Below, piece after piece: positions 14,901-22,727 of a stretch of 25,597 nt of DNA. Both the position numbers and the translations under genes were made by a program. The DNA comes from Lonsdalea britannica. GTDB taxonomy: Bacteria; Pseudomonadota; Gammaproteobacteria; Enterobacterales; Enterobacteriaceae. The stretch is from NCBI RefSeq assembly GCF_946477055.1, contig NZ_CAMKXG010000013.1, forward strand, positions 1 to 25,597, in the 5' to 3' direction. The notes under the pieces are model-generated. The model worked only from the letters and a program-made list of their open reading frames with translations, did no database searches and was not told the origin of the DNA. Positions within the stretch are counted from its first letter, which is position 1, and each line of letters begins with the position of its first letter.

Positions 14901-15380
14901 CCCGTGCTCCATCACCTGATCCACGCTGCGATAGCCGGCTTGTTCCAGCTGCTCGCGCAGTTTGTCGCGAGACAGATGTTGGCCTTTCTTCAGCATCAGC
15001 GCATGCCCATGTAGGAACGTATGCGGGCAGACTTTCTGCATCAGCGTGTTGACCGGCAGGATGAGCACGCCACGCTCCATCAGCGGTAGCTGATATAAGG
15101 TCGCGAGTCGGGCAGAGATAATTTCCTGATGGGGCGAGAAACTGTCGTAAGGCAAGGTTTCCCAGTCCGGCAAGGTGGTCACCGGCTGATCCGTAAACTG
15201 TTGGATTTCGTCACGAAGCCGCAGCGCATTTTGCATATCCGGGGCGATCATCACCACCAGTCCTGCATGACGTTCAATGATTTCTGCGCATTCGACGGCG
15301 CACGCCGCGCCGGTCAATTCGCCCAGCAGGCGCTGCTCTCCCGCTTTGCGTGGCAAGGTATAACGGTATTGTTCAGGCAT
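11931..15380 (-). CDS. mfd: transcription-repair coupling factor
   Basis: Mfd removes RNA polymerase stalled at lesions, using its DNA translocase, and recruits UvrA. The 1149 residues (E. coli 1148) show every region: an N-terminal UvrB-like module (UvrA-binding), the RNA polymerase-interacting domain with VVHLEHGVGRYAGLTTLEAGGI (about residue 480), the superfamily 2 translocase with Walker A GDVGFGKTE (about 630), DEEHRFGVRHKER as the DEAD-like box, TATPIPRTL, then the TRG-containing lobe with IIETGIDIPSANT and LRGRVGRS, and a C-terminal autoinhibitory domain. Its start MPEQYRYTLP is as in E. coli, though no strong SD is seen. It is divergent from lolC and ends at a strong terminator. Confidence 0.97.
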   Translation of the reverse strand: MPEQYRYTLPRKAGEQRLLGELTGAACAVECAEIIERHAGLVVMIAPDMQNALRLRDEIQQFTDQPVTTLPDWETLPYDSFSPHQEIISARLATLYQLPLMERGVLILPVNTLMQKVCPHTFLHGHALMLKKGQHLSRDKLREQLEQAGYRSVDQVMEHGEFATRGALLDLFPMGSEEPFRIDFFDNDIDSLRLFDVDTQRTLNEVDHISLLPAHEFPTDKDAIELFRSQWREQFEVRRDPEHVYQQVSKNTWPAGIEYWQPLFFSQPLPSLFSYFPEGTLLVNSGDLQHSAERFWQDIQQRYDSRSVDPMRPLLAPPVLWLPVDTLLSEIKQWPRVQLRTESLPSKAANVNLGYQTLPVLAVEHQQKSPLDSLRRFVEQFSGRIVFSVESEGRRETLQELLSRIKLAPKPIARLEQAQDSGCYLQVGASEHGFVDTLRHWALICESDLLGERVSRPRQDNRRAINTETLIRNLAELRTGQPVVHLEHGVGRYAGLTTLEAGGITAEYLILHYAGNDKLYVPVSSLHLISRYAGGSDENAPLHKLGGDAWVRARQKAAEKVRDVAAELLDVYAQREAKRGFAFKHDKAQYQLFCEGFPFETTPDQAQAINAVLSDMCQPLAMDRLVCGDVGFGKTEVAMRAAYLAVENHKQVAVLVPTTLLAQQHFDNFRDRFANWPVRIEMISRFRSQSEQSQVLEQTREGKVDILIGTHKLLQSDVHWHDLGLLIVDEEHRFGVRHKERIKAMRANVDILTLTATPIPRTLNMAMSGMRDLSIIATPPARRLAVKTFVREYDSLVVREAILREILRGGQVYYLYNDVENIEKAAQRLNELVPEARITIGHGQMRERDLERVMNDFHHQRFNVLVCTTIIETGIDIPSANTIIIERADHFGLAQLHQLRGRVGRSHHQAYAYLLTPNPKAMSTDAHKRLEAIASLEDLGAGFALATHDLEIRGAGELLGEGQSGQMESVGFSLYMELLESAVDSLKEGREPSLEDLISNQTDVELRLPSLLPEDFIPDVNTRLSFYKRIASAHGDGELTDLRAELIDRFGPLPDAARNLLQIAALRQQAQSLGIKRIEGHDKGGFIEFSQNNRVEPSHLIGLLQREPGVYRLDGPTRLKFITDLSDRPERLTFIRELLTSMAQHTCPA

Positions 15381-15445
15381 AGTCTGATTATCAGGTCTTA
15401 ATCTCGGCCCCTCTAAGAAAAAGCCGGAGAGAGAGATAGTTAGGG

Positions 15446-15474
15446 TTCCATAAAGCGGTACTACCCTTTATTAT
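15446..15474 (+). promoter_or_regulatory. possible lolC promoter
   Basis: TTCCAT at 15446-15451 and TATTAT at 15469-15474 with a 17-base spacer. The -10 is good and the -35 poor. It overlaps the -10 of the opposing mfd promoter. Confidence 0.35.
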
Positions 15475-15497
15475 CCTTGATCACTTTGCTTTAGCAA
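15470..15497 (-). promoter_or_regulatory. possible mfd promoter
   Basis: On the minus strand TTGCTA (15497-15492) and GATAAT (15475-15470) are 16 bases apart, matching consensus at 4 and 5 of 6 positions. It would give an mfd leader of roughly 85 bases. Confidence 0.5.
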
Positions 15498-15516
15498 CCT
15501 CATCCAGACGGATTTC

Positions 15517-16719
15517 ATGTATCAACCTGTCGCGTTATTTATCGGCCTTCGCTACATGCGCGGGCGTGCCTCGGACCGCTTTGGGCGGTTTGTCTCCTGG
15601 CTGTCGGCTATCGGCATCACCCTCGGTGTGATGGCGTTGGTCACCGTCCTTTCCGTGATGAACGGATTCGAACGAGAACTGGAAAAAAGCATTCTGGGAT
15701 TGATGCCTCAGGCATTGATTACTACGCCCCAGGGTTCCTTGAACCCTGGTCAGCTCCCCGTTTCCGATTTGCAAAACCTCAAAGGCGTCACGCGTATCGC
15801 TCCCCTGACGACGGGCGACGTGGTGTTGCAAAGCGCACGCGGCGTCGCGGTTGGCGTCATGCTGGGCGTTAATCCGGACGAAGACGAGCCGTTGTCGCGC
15901 TATCTGGTCAACACCCGTCAGCAGCAACTGCAGCCGGGGGCCTATCAGGTCATCTTGGGTGAGCAGTTGGCGAGTCAACTGGGCGTGAAACGTGGCGAAC
16001 AGCTGCGCCTGATGGTGACCAGCGCCAGCCAGCTTACCCCAATGGGCCGCATTCCAAGCCAACGCCTGTTCACGGTGGCGGGCACGTTCGCCGCGCAAAG
16101 CGAGGTGGACGGCTATCAGCTGTTGGTCAATCAGCAGGACGCCTCTCGACTGCTGCGCTACCCGCTCGGCAATATCACCGGCTGGCGTCTCTGGTTGCAG
16201 GAACCGCTGACGGTAGATTCGCTCAGTCAGCAATCGTTGCCCGCCGGAACCGTATGGAAAGACTGGCGCGAGCGTAAGGGCGAGCTGTTTCAGGCGGTAC
16301 GAATGGAAAAAAATATGATGGGGCTGTTGCTGAGTCTCATCGTGGCCGTGGCGGCCTTTAACATCATCACGTCGCTGGGACTGTTGGTGATGGAGAAACA
16401 GGGAGAGGTGGCGATTTTGCAGACGCAGGGATTGACGCAGCGTCAAATCATGGCGCTGTTTATGGTTCAGGGCGGCGGAGCCGGCGTGTTCGGTTCGCTG
16501 GTGGGGGCGTTGTTTGGCGTGCTGCTGGCCAGCCAGCTGAATACGCTGCTGCCGTTGCTGGGGCTGCTCATCGACGGCGGGTCTCTGCCGGTCGTCATCG
16601 AGCCGTTGCAGGTAACGGTTATCGCGCTCGTGGCGATGCTGCTGGCGCTGCTCTCCACGCTTTATCCTTCCTGGCGCGCCGCCGCCGTCCATCCTGCTGA
16701 GGCTTTACGTTATGAATAA
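15517..16719 (+). CDS. lolC: lipoprotein-releasing system transmembrane protein LolC
   Basis: LolC is one membrane subunit of LolCDE, which extracts outer-membrane lipoproteins from the inner membrane and passes them to LolA. The 400 residues (E. coli 399) have one transmembrane segment near residues 25-50, a large periplasmic domain holding the LolA-binding hook, and three segments in the C-terminal FtsX-like part (from about residue 265). The opening [16 protein letters not shown] and the end [17 protein letters not shown] are family hallmarks. LolD overlaps its last 8 bases, so the two are translationally coupled. A perfect 9-base stem with a 3-base loop is coded at 15729-15749 (PQGSLNPG). 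Confidence 0.95.
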   Translation: MYQPVALFIGLRYMRGRASDRFGRFVSWLSAIGITLGVMALVTVLSVMNGFERELEKSILGLMPQALITTPQGSLNPGQLPVSDLQNLKGVTRIAPLTTGDVVLQSARGVAVGVMLGVNPDEDEPLSRYLVNTRQQQLQPGAYQVILGEQLASQLGVKRGEQLRLMVTSASQLTPMGRIPSQRLFTVAGTFAAQSEVDGYQLLVNQQDASRLLRYPLGNITGWRLWLQEPLTVDSLSQQSLPAGTVWKDWRERKGELFQAVRMEKNMMGLLLSLIVAVAAFNIITSLGLLVMEKQGEVAILQTQGLTQRQIMALFMVQGGGAGVFGSLVGALFGVLLASQLNTLLPLLGLLIDGGSLPVVIEPLQVTVIALVAMLLALLSTLYPSWRAAAVHPAEALRYE

Positions 16720-17419
16720 GAATTTATTGTTACAGTGCCGCCATTTGTGCAAGCGCTATCAGGACGGGAAGGTATCGACCGATGTGTTGAAGGACGTCTC
16801 GTTTGAGATGGCGCCGGGCGAAATGATGGCGATTGTCGGGAGCTCGGGGTCCGGCAAAAGTACGCTGCTGCATTTGCTGGGCGGTCTGGATTCGCCGACC
16901 TCTGGCGAAGTGATTTTCAAAGACAAACCGCTGAACACCCTGTCACCCGCGGCCAAAGCGGCGCTGCGCAACCACGAACTGGGTTTCATCTACCAGTTTC
17001 ATCATCTGCTTCCGGATTTCACCGCGTTGGAAAACGTGGCGATGCCGCTGTTGATCGGCAAAACGTCGCCGAAAACCGCCAAAGAGCAGGCGCGTGAAAT
17101 GCTGGCGGCGGTCGGACTGGAAAAACGCAGTCACCATCGTTCCGCAGAGCTTTCTGGGGGGGAGCGTCAGCGCGTCGCGATAGCCCGTGCGCTGGTGAAT
17201 AACCCGTCCTTAGTGCTGGCCGATGAGCCGACCGGCAACCTCGATCAGCGTACTGCCGATACCATCTTTGAACTCTTGGGCGAACTCAACGTGCGTCAGG
17301 GAACCGCGTTTCTGGTGGTCACGCATGATTTACAGTTAGCGCATCGCCTCAGCCGACAGTTGGAAATGCGCGACGGCCAACTTCAGCAAGAACTGACGCT
17401 GGTGGGGGCACCGCAATGA
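16712..17419 (+). CDS. lolD: lipoprotein-releasing system ATPase LolD
   Basis: LolD supplies ATP hydrolysis for LolCDE on the cytoplasmic face. The 235 residues contain Walker [10 protein letters not shown] at residues 43-51, the Q-loop in [18 protein letters not shown] (a segment typical of LolD), the ABC signature [15 protein letters not shown], Walker [13 protein letters not shown] and the switch His in VVTHDLQLA. The start ATG 16712 overlaps lolC, and its TGA overlaps the lolE ATG by four bases (ATGA). This fixes a lolC-lolD-lolE operon with tight coupling. Confidence 0.97.
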   Translation: MNKNLLLQCRHLCKRYQDGKVSTDVLKDVSFEMAPGEMMAIVGSSGSGKSTLLHLLGGLDSPTSGEVIFKDKPLNTLSPAAKAALRNHELGFIYQFHHLLPDFTALENVAMPLLIGKTSPKTAKEQAREMLAAVGLEKRSHHRSAELSGGERQRVAIARALVNNPSLVLADEPTGNLDQRTADTIFELLGELNVRQGTAFLVVTHDLQLAHRLSRQLEMRDGQLQQELTLVGAPQ

Positions 17420-18663
17420 GTTTTCCTCCACTTTCACTACGGGTGGGATTGCGGTTCAGTCGGGGACGGCGTCGCAGTGGCATGGTGTCGTTGATCTCTG
17501 CGATTTCCACGTTCGGGATTGCGCTGGGTGTCGCGGTATTAATCGTCGGGTTAAGTGCGATGAACGGCTTCGAGCGTGAGCTTAAAAATCGTATTTTGGC
17601 CGTGGTGCCGCATGGAGAGATCGAAGCCGTCAATCCGCCCTTCAATGGCTGGCAGGCGCTGATTCCGAAGGTCGAAGCGGTGCCGGGCATTGCTGCCGTT
17701 GCGCCTTACATCAATTTCACCGGATTACTGGAACACGGCGCCAACCTGCGGGCCATTCAGTTCAAAGGGGTCGATCCACAGCAGGAGCTTCGCTTAAGCG
17801 CACTGCCGCACTTTGTTCTGAACGATGCCTGGAGCCGTTTTCAGGCCGGTGAGCAGCAGGTCGTGCTGGGTAAAGGCGTGGCGGATGCGCTGGGCGTGAA
17901 GGAAGGCGAGTGGGTGACGGTGATGATCCCCAACAGCGATCCGCAGATGAAGTTGCTACAGCCTAAGCGCATCCGTTTGCACGTCACCGGTATTCTTCAA
18001 TTGAGCGGGCAGCTCGATCACAGCCTAGCGTTAGTGCCGTTGAAAGATGCGCAGGGTTATCTGGATATGGGCGAAGCGGTAACCGGTCTGGCGCTGAAGA
18101 TGGATGACGTGTTTGCCGCCAATCAACTGGTGCGCGACGCAGGCAAGGTAACGGAAGAGTACGTTTACATCCGCAGCTGGATTGGCACTTACGGCTATAT
18201 GTATCGCGATATTCAGATGATCCGCACCATTATGTACCTGGCGATGGTGTTGGTGATTGGCGTCGCCAGCTTCAATATCGTCTCCACGCTGGTGATGGCG
18301 GTGAAAGACAAGAGCAGCGATATCGCCGTATTACGAACGCTGGGCGCTGGCGATGGACTGATTCGCGCCATTTTCGTCTGGTATGGTCTGCTGGCGGGCC
18401 TGCTCGGCAGCGTGCTGGGAGCCATCGTTGGGATTATCGCCACGCTGCAGCTCACGCCGCTGATCCGCGGTATCGAAACGATAACCGGCCATCGTTTTCT
18501 GTCCGGCGATATCTATTTTATTGATTTCCTGCCGTCAGAACTGCATGCCGCTGACGTCATACTGGTGTTGGTTACGGCGTTAGCGCTCAGTCTGATCGCC
18601 AGCTGGTATCCCGCTCGTCGGGCCAGCCGCATCGATCCTGCCAGAGTGCTGAGCGGGCAATAG
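17416..18663 (+). CDS. lolE: lipoprotein-releasing system transmembrane protein LolE
   Basis: LolE is the second membrane subunit of LolCDE and makes the first contact with lipoproteins to be exported. It has the same layout as LolC: N-terminal transmembrane helix near residues 25-50 ([20 protein letters not shown]), periplasmic domain, and three C-terminal helices with the FtsX-type segment [35 protein letters not shown]. It ends in [20 protein letters not shown]. The 415 residues compare with 414 in E. coli. Order (C, D, E) and the longer length distinguish it from LolC. nagK follows after 75 bases containing a seven-base inverted repeat. Confidence 0.95.
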   Translation: MSFPPLSLRVGLRFSRGRRRSGMVSLISAISTFGIALGVAVLIVGLSAMNGFERELKNRILAVVPHGEIEAVNPPFNGWQALIPKVEAVPGIAAVAPYINFTGLLEHGANLRAIQFKGVDPQQELRLSALPHFVLNDAWSRFQAGEQQVVLGKGVADALGVKEGEWVTVMIPNSDPQMKLLQPKRIRLHVTGILQLSGQLDHSLALVPLKDAQGYLDMGEAVTGLALKMDDVFAANQLVRDAGKVTEEYVYIRSWIGTYGYMYRDIQMIRTIMYLAMVLVIGVASFNIVSTLVMAVKDKSSDIAVLRTLGAGDGLIRAIFVWYGLLAGLLGSVLGAIVGIIATLQLTPLIRGIETITGHRFLSGDIYFIDFLPSELHAADVILVLVTALALSLIASWYPARRASRIDPARVLSGQ

Positions 18664-18684
18664 GTTGGCATACCACAGGTTTTC

Positions 18685-18716
18685 GACTCAGTAGCGGTGG
18701 CGTTAAATTCTGAGTC
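18685..18716. repeat. inverted repeat between lolE and nagK
   Basis: GACTCAG at 18685-18691 and CTGAGTC at 18710-18716 are perfect arms with an 18-base loop, ending 22 bases before the nagK ATG. No T-run follows, so it is not a terminator; it could be an operator or an mRNA processing site. Confidence 0.4.
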
Positions 18717-18738
18717 AGCGGTGATGACGGGAGTGGGT

Positions 18739-19653
18739 ATGTATTACGGGTTCGATATCGGCGGCACCAAAATAGAAATCGGTGTGTTTGACGCCGACTG
18801 GCAGCCGGTATGGCAAAAGCGCGTGGCGACGCCGCGCGAGGACTATGGTCAGCTGCTAACGACGTTGAAGCAACTGACTGACGAAGCCGATATGGTGGCC
18901 GGAACCCCCGGCTCCATCGGCATCGGCGTACCCGGTTTGTACGAACAAGACGCCGGGACACTGTTCACCGCTAATCTGCCCTCTGCGATGGGGCGTCCGC
19001 TGCATCAGGATCTTACCCGCTTGTTGCAACGAGAAATCCGCATCAGCAACGACGCCAACTGTTTTGCCCTTTCTGAAGCACATCACCCTGATTTCCGCCA
19101 TTCTCCGGTCATCTTCGGTCTTATTTTGGGGACCGGGGTAGGGGGCGGTTTGATCGTCAACGGCCACCCCGTTAATGGCGCCAATGGCATGACTGGAGAA
19201 TTCGGTCACACCCGGTTACCCGTGGATGCGCTGGATATTCTTGGCGCTGAACTGTGCCGGGCGCCCTGCGGATGCGGTCGGAAAGGGTGTATAGAGAACT
19301 ATATTTCAGGTCGGGGCTTCGAGCGGCTATATCAGCATCACTATTCGCAGCCTTTGCCCGCCACCGCGATTATCCAGCGCTATCACGACGGTGATAAGCA
19401 GGCCCGGGCCCACGTCGAGCGTTATATGAGGCTTTTGGCCGCTTGTCTGGGAAGTCTGCTGACGTTGCTTGATCCGTCTCTGCTGGTGCTGGGCGGCGGC
19501 CTTTCTAATTTCGACGCTATTTATTCATTATTGCCGCGTTATCTACCTGACTTCCTGTTACCCACAGCACGTTTGCCTTCGATCGAAAAGGCGCGCTATG
19601 GGGATGCGGGCGGTGTGCGGGGAGCGGCTTTGCTACACTTACTGGAGCCTTAA
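18739..19653 (+). CDS. nagK: N-acetyl-D-glucosamine kinase
   Basis: NagK phosphorylates GlcNAc freed by NagZ during murein recycling, giving GlcNAc-6-phosphate. It is a ROK-family sugar kinase. The ATG at 18739 gives [11 protein letters not shown], identical to the E. coli opening, with GGGAG 5 bases upstream; a GTG at 18697 would add 14 residues without similarity. Residues 6-11 (DIGGTK) bind ATP phosphate. [23 protein letters not shown] and [12 protein letters not shown] (with catalytic Asp and a zinc His) follow, then the ROK zinc cluster [12 protein letters not shown]. The 304 residues compare with 303. It lies between lolE and cobB, as in E. coli. Confidence 0.95.
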   Translation: MYYGFDIGGTKIEIGVFDADWQPVWQKRVATPREDYGQLLTTLKQLTDEADMVAGTPGSIGIGVPGLYEQDAGTLFTANLPSAMGRPLHQDLTRLLQREIRISNDANCFALSEAHHPDFRHSPVIFGLILGTGVGGGLIVNGHPVNGANGMTGEFGHTRLPVDALDILGAELCRAPCGCGRKGCIENYISGRGFERLYQHHYSQPLPATAIIQRYHDGDKQARAHVERYMRLLAACLGSLLTLLDPSLLVLGGGLSNFDAIYSLLPRYLPDFLLPTARLPSIEKARYGDAGGVRGAALLHLLEP

Positions 19654-19662
19654 GGAGCAAAC

Positions 19663-20493
19663 ATGCATTCGCATCGGCGTTTAGGCCGTTTTCGTCAGGG
19701 GAAGCGTATGCGTCATCAGCGTTTGCGTGCGCGTATTTTCCACATTGATTATCTGGCGGTGAAACACGTGAAGAAACCTCGGGTGGTGGTACTCACCGGC
19801 GCGGGTATTTCTGCGGAATCCGGCATTCAAACTTTTCGCGCTGCTGATGGGCTGTGGGAAGAGCATCGTGTCGAAGATGTGGCGACGCCGGAAGGATTCT
19901 TGCGGGATCCCGCGTTGGTTCAGCGTTTTTACAACGATCGACGCCGTCAGCTGACACTGCCGGAGATTACCCCGAATGACGCCCACCGCGCGCTGGCGCA
20001 GTGGGAAGAGATCTTGGGCGACGACTTTTTACTGGTCACGCAGAACATCGATGATTTGCATGAACGGGCCGGGAGCCAGCGCGTGGTGCATATGCACGGC
20101 GAGCTGCATAAGGTGCGTTGCGATCGGAGCGGGCAAGTGTTCGAACGTGACGGGGACGTCGGCGAAGACGAGCGATGCACATGCTGTGAAATTCCGGCAC
20201 GGTTGCGTCCGCACATTGTCTGGTTTGGCGAAATGCCGTTGGACATGGATCGCATTTATCAGGCGTTGACCGAAGCGGATTTCTTCATTGCCATCGGCAC
20301 ATCGGGTAACGTCTATCCCGCAGCCGGATTTGTTTATGAGGCGCATCAGCACGGGGCGCATACGGTTGAGCTTAATCTCGAACCGAGCCAGGTCGAAAGC
20401 CATTTCGATGAGAAAATTTATGGTCCTGCCAGCCAGGTGGTGCCGGATTTTGTCCGCCGCTGGCTGCTAGCGCACATCAGCATCTCGTTTTAA
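19663..20493 (+). CDS. cobB: NAD-dependent protein deacylase (sirtuin) CobB
   Basis: CobB removes acetyl and succinyl groups from lysines with NAD as co-substrate; acetyl-CoA synthetase is its classic target. The core has [32 protein letters not shown] with catalytic His145, a zinc region (Cys153, then Cys172, 174, 175), [12 protein letters not shown] and ELNLEPSQ. Tyr90 and Arg93 in FYNDRRRQL are the class III pair that recognises succinyl-lysine. The ATG at 19663 follows a perfect AAGGAG, giving 276 residues and an N-terminal extension of 36, of which [20 protein letters not shown] is strongly basic. In E. coli a similar long form exists besides a short form. Here a GTG at 19768 sits where the short form would begin. 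Confidence 0.95.
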   Translation: MHSHRRLGRFRQGKRMRHQRLRARIFHIDYLAVKHVKKPRVVVLTGAGISAESGIQTFRAADGLWEEHRVEDVATPEGFLRDPALVQRFYNDRRRQLTLPEITPNDAHRALAQWEEILGDDFLLVTQNIDDLHERAGSQRVVHMHGELHKVRCDRSGQVFERDGDVGEDERCTCCEIPARLRPHIVWFGEMPLDMDRIYQALTEADFFIAIGTSGNVYPAAGFVYEAHQHGAHTVELNLEPSQVESHFDEKIYGPASQVVPDFVRRWLLAHISISF

Positions 20494-20715
20494 GCCATTT
20501 GTCTCACCGGTCACGTGAAGACGAACGTCTGGCGTGAACTTCCGCTTAATCGAGATCGCGTTTAATTAACCCGTAGGGGTAACACCAAGGTCCATGCCGT
20601 GCATGGGCCTTTTTTTATTGTTTCATCGGGTTACGGTTTTTACGTTAATGCTACAACGGGTGACGTAGCGGGGCGGGCAACGGCCGTTAGCTTTCGCCTT
20701 ACAGAGAATATTTGA
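20494..20715 (+). other. cobB downstream region and synteny breakpoint
   Basis: These bases after cobB hold its terminator and then no recognised gene. In E. coli cobB (25 min) and nlpC (38 min) are far apart, so the join of the two blocks lies in this gap or in the following 200 bases. Confidence 0.6.
20587..20616 (+). terminator. rho-independent terminator of cobB
   Basis: AGGTCCATGC at 20588-20597 pairs with GCATGGGCCT at 20601-20610 (one G-U pair, 3-base loop), followed by a run of T. It would end the lolCDE-nagK-cobB transcript. Confidence 0.88.
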
Positions 20716-20868
20716 GTGGCTGCGCTTAATTTTCTTGTGATAAAGATAGCAGTGATACTGTTCTGTTTGGTTATTGTTGCATCCTGGGTGTGTCATCATA
20801 GGGCAAATACGATGATTGATAGGGTATTTCGGCCATTGCCGACGATAATAAACATTACAATGTTCTGA
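20716..20868 (+). CDS. possible 50-residue membrane protein, unrecognised
   Basis: An open frame starting at GTG 20716, immediately after an in-frame TGA, runs for 50 codons. The first half is strongly hydrophobic (NFLVIKIAVILFCLVIVASW), a plausible single transmembrane helix, followed by Cys-His-His and a basic-to-neutral tail. AGAG lies about 10 bases before the GTG, a weak ribosome site. It ends 59 bases before nlpC. I do not recognise it. T-rich DNA gives hydrophobic frames by chance, so this is only a candidate. Confidence 0.3.
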   Translation: MAALNFLVIKIAVILFCLVIVASWVCHHRANTMIDRVFRPLPTIINITMF

Positions 20869-20927
20869 TAAAGGCCATCGATAGCGAGTGTGGCAGGTCA
20901 ATTATCTTCCCGAACGTGAGTGAGCGT

Positions 20928-21404
20928 ATGTACGTGTTGCGTTGGAAATTTATAGTACTGGCAGCGGTCCTCATGGTCCTTTCTGGTTGCAGCCATCATG
21001 CGCCGCCGCTGAACGGGCGCTTGAACGACTCCCGGGAAGTCAAGGCTCAGTTACATCAGCAACTGACCGAATGGCGTGGAACGCCCTACCGCTATGGGGG
21101 CCTTAACCGCCGTGGCGTGGATTGTTCGGGCTTCGTCTATCTGACATTCCGTGACAAATTTGGCGTGCAGTTGCCGCGCTCAACGGAAGATCAGGTAGAA
21201 GTGGGGACGCGAATTGATAAAGAGGACCTATTGCCGGGCGATCTGGTGTTCTTCAAAACCGGAAGCGGAAATAGCGGTATGCATGTGGGCATCTACGATG
21301 CTAATCAGCAATTCATCCATGCTTCCACGAGCAAAGGCGTGACGCGTTCATCGCTTAACAATGTTTATTGGAAACGTGCCTACTGGCAGGCTCGCAGAAT
21401 CTGA
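20928..21404 (+). CDS. nlpC: NlpC/P60-family lipoprotein NlpC
   Basis: NlpC is a putative cysteine peptidase of the NlpC/P60 family, which cut within peptide stems of murein; its exact substrate is unclear. The ATG at 20928 gives MYVLRWKFIVLAAVLMVLSGC, a lipoprotein signal with lipidated Cys21 and Ser at +2, directing it to the outer membrane. The catalytic Cys is in RRGVDCSGFVYLTFRD, the His in GMHVGIYD and a third polar residue in FIHASTSKGV. The sequence ending NNVYWKRAYWQARRI is almost that of E. coli NlpC (154 residues; 158 here). A GTG at 20916 is an alternative start. In E. coli nlpC also lies just before ydiV and selO. Confidence 0.93.
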   Translation: MYVLRWKFIVLAAVLMVLSGCSHHAPPLNGRLNDSREVKAQLHQQLTEWRGTPYRYGGLNRRGVDCSGFVYLTFRDKFGVQLPRSTEDQVEVGTRIDKEDLLPGDLVFFKTGSGNSGMHVGIYDANQQFIHASTSKGVTRSSLNNVYWKRAYWQARRI

Positions 21405-21410
21405 TGGAAC

Positions 21411-21445
21411 TTGGTGCTGCCTTGAGCCGCAGCAACGATTTTTTT
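21411..21445 (+). terminator. terminator after nlpC
   Basis: TGCTGC at 21415-21420 pairs with GCAGCA at 21429-21434 over an 8-base loop, with extra outer pairs past one mismatch, followed by seven T. It lies 11 bases after the nlpC stop sequence. Confidence 0.8.
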
Positions 21446-21888
21446 AGTGTGACAAGACAGCATCGTGCGTCCAATGGATGGGATCCCGAATAGAATGAAA
21501 GGCGTATTGTGAAGGTTGGTTGATTATTTGTTGTGTATCGTGGTTGTAATATAATCAGCGTTCGGAAATTGAAAATGTTTGTTAATAAACTGCAACGCTT
21601 ATTGGGGGTTTGTCTGAAAAGTGAAAAACGAATTGTGTTCTCTTGTGCTTGCATTATAGAGTGATCACAAGACGTTCTTTATTCAGCTTTCACCCTACGC
21701 AGTTTTTATTATGATCAACGCATTCGCATAGTCTTAACTGTCTTAATTTATTAGACTTATGATTAATATATTACAAACGATCAATCGATTAATAATGACT
21801 GATTGAGTTGTGGTGAATAGAAACGTGTGATGTCTGGCGTCTCTATTTGGGTGAGTGTTCACATTATTTGATTCTGGCTAAAAACACT
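21446..21888 (+). other. A/T-rich region upstream of ydiV
   Basis: About 440 bases, visibly richer in A and T than the genes around it, with no recognised gene. It contains a promoter candidate (TTGTTG at 21528-21533, TATAAT at 21550-21555), a second weak one (TTGTGT/TATAGA at 21633-21660) and a 29-codon frame at 21575. Such regions often bind H-NS; that is inference. Confidence 0.6.
21528..21555 (+). promoter_or_regulatory. possible sigma-70 promoter upstream of ydiV
   Basis: A perfect -10 TATAAT at 21550-21555 lies 16 bases after TTGTTG. If used for ydiV, the leader would be about 325 bases. Confidence 0.4.
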
Positions 21889-22623
21889 ATGCGTATCCAG
21901 CTTGATGTGGAGTATATCAGCAACTATCTATTTTCACCGGTCTATAGCCTGGACGCCCGGCTGCTCGCCGTGGAGATGACTGGCCGCTTCCACAGCGCCG
22001 CCGGCAATCTGGCTATGCCCCAGAGTATCCTGTTGAGCCTGCTCGATAGATCGCAGAAGGTCGCTTTATTTAAAGAACAACTGCTTATTATTAAAAGCAA
22101 AGCATCTTGGTTTCGAGATAATCAGGTGATGGTTTTGCTTAAGATTGATCGTGCGTTGTCTGAATTAGTCATTCGTGATGAAAAAATTAAAATGACGCTT
22201 AACGAACTCTCTTTTATCCAACTCGAAATTAATGAGATTTATCCGAACCTCGACGAAGGTAAGGATAATCCTAATATTCTGGCGCTGAGTGAATCATTTA
22301 ATTTGTGGCTGGATAATTTCGGCTCGGGAAAAACCAATTTGAAACCATTTTACGATGGCTTATTTCGCCATGTGAAATTGGACCCTCGTTTCGTCCAGCG
22401 CTTATTAACCCGTCCGACGGAAGTCTCCATGATCACTCCCATGCTGAGTGTCATCAAAAAACATAACGCCGGTATGATGGTGATTGCTCAGGGAATTGAT
22501 AGCCCAGCCCTGCTTGAGAAGTCGTACGATCTCGACATCAGTGGTGTTCAAGGGCAGCTTTGGCCTGCGGTGCCGTTAGAACAACTGGATCAGAAACTGC
22601 CCGCTGCGGTGTGTTATGGATAA
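21889..22623 (+). CDS. ydiV: degenerate EAL-domain regulator, YdiV (RflP)-like
   Basis: A single EAL-fold protein resembling E. coli and Salmonella YdiV, which does not degrade cyclic di-GMP but binds FlhD and represses flagellar genes. Identity with YdiV is clear in the C-terminal half: NEIYPNLDEGKDN, NFGSGKTNLKPFYDGLF, LDPRFVQ and VQGQLWPAVPLEQ. The EAL signature position reads AVEMTGRF (Glu29-Met-Thr), and the metal-binding DDFGTG becomes DNFGSG, so catalysis is unlikely. ATG 21889 gives 244 residues (YdiV 237); TTG 21847 would add 14. No strong SD is visible, which may mean weak translation, as described for Salmonella ydiV. It sits between nlpC and selO, as in E. coli, which supports orthology. 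Confidence 0.85.
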   Translation: MRIQLDVEYISNYLFSPVYSLDARLLAVEMTGRFHSAAGNLAMPQSILLSLLDRSQKVALFKEQLLIIKSKASWFRDNQVMVLLKIDRALSELVIRDEKIKMTLNELSFIQLEINEIYPNLDEGKDNPNILALSESFNLWLDNFGSGKTNLKPFYDGLFRHVKLDPRFVQRLLTRPTEVSMITPMLSVIKKHNAGMMVIAQGIDSPALLEKSYDLDISGVQGQLWPAVPLEQLDQKLPAAVCYG

Positions 22624-22727
22624 ACCTGCCGCTTAATTCATTTCTTTTGGTCATTAATATCCTTATCTTTACTCAGTGTTAATTCCTTGAACACCGCTCT
22701 ACACTGCGGTAAAGAGAGGATCCAACC

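Noticed and set aside
15535..16692. 385-codon minus-strand frame across lolC
   Set aside because: Composition is dominated by Gln, His and Arg, typical of an antisense shadow of a real gene.
20623..20901. 92-codon minus-strand frame in the cobB-nlpC gap
   Set aside because: No ribosome site, odd composition rich in Cys, His and Tyr, and it runs into the cobB terminator region; likely a shadow.
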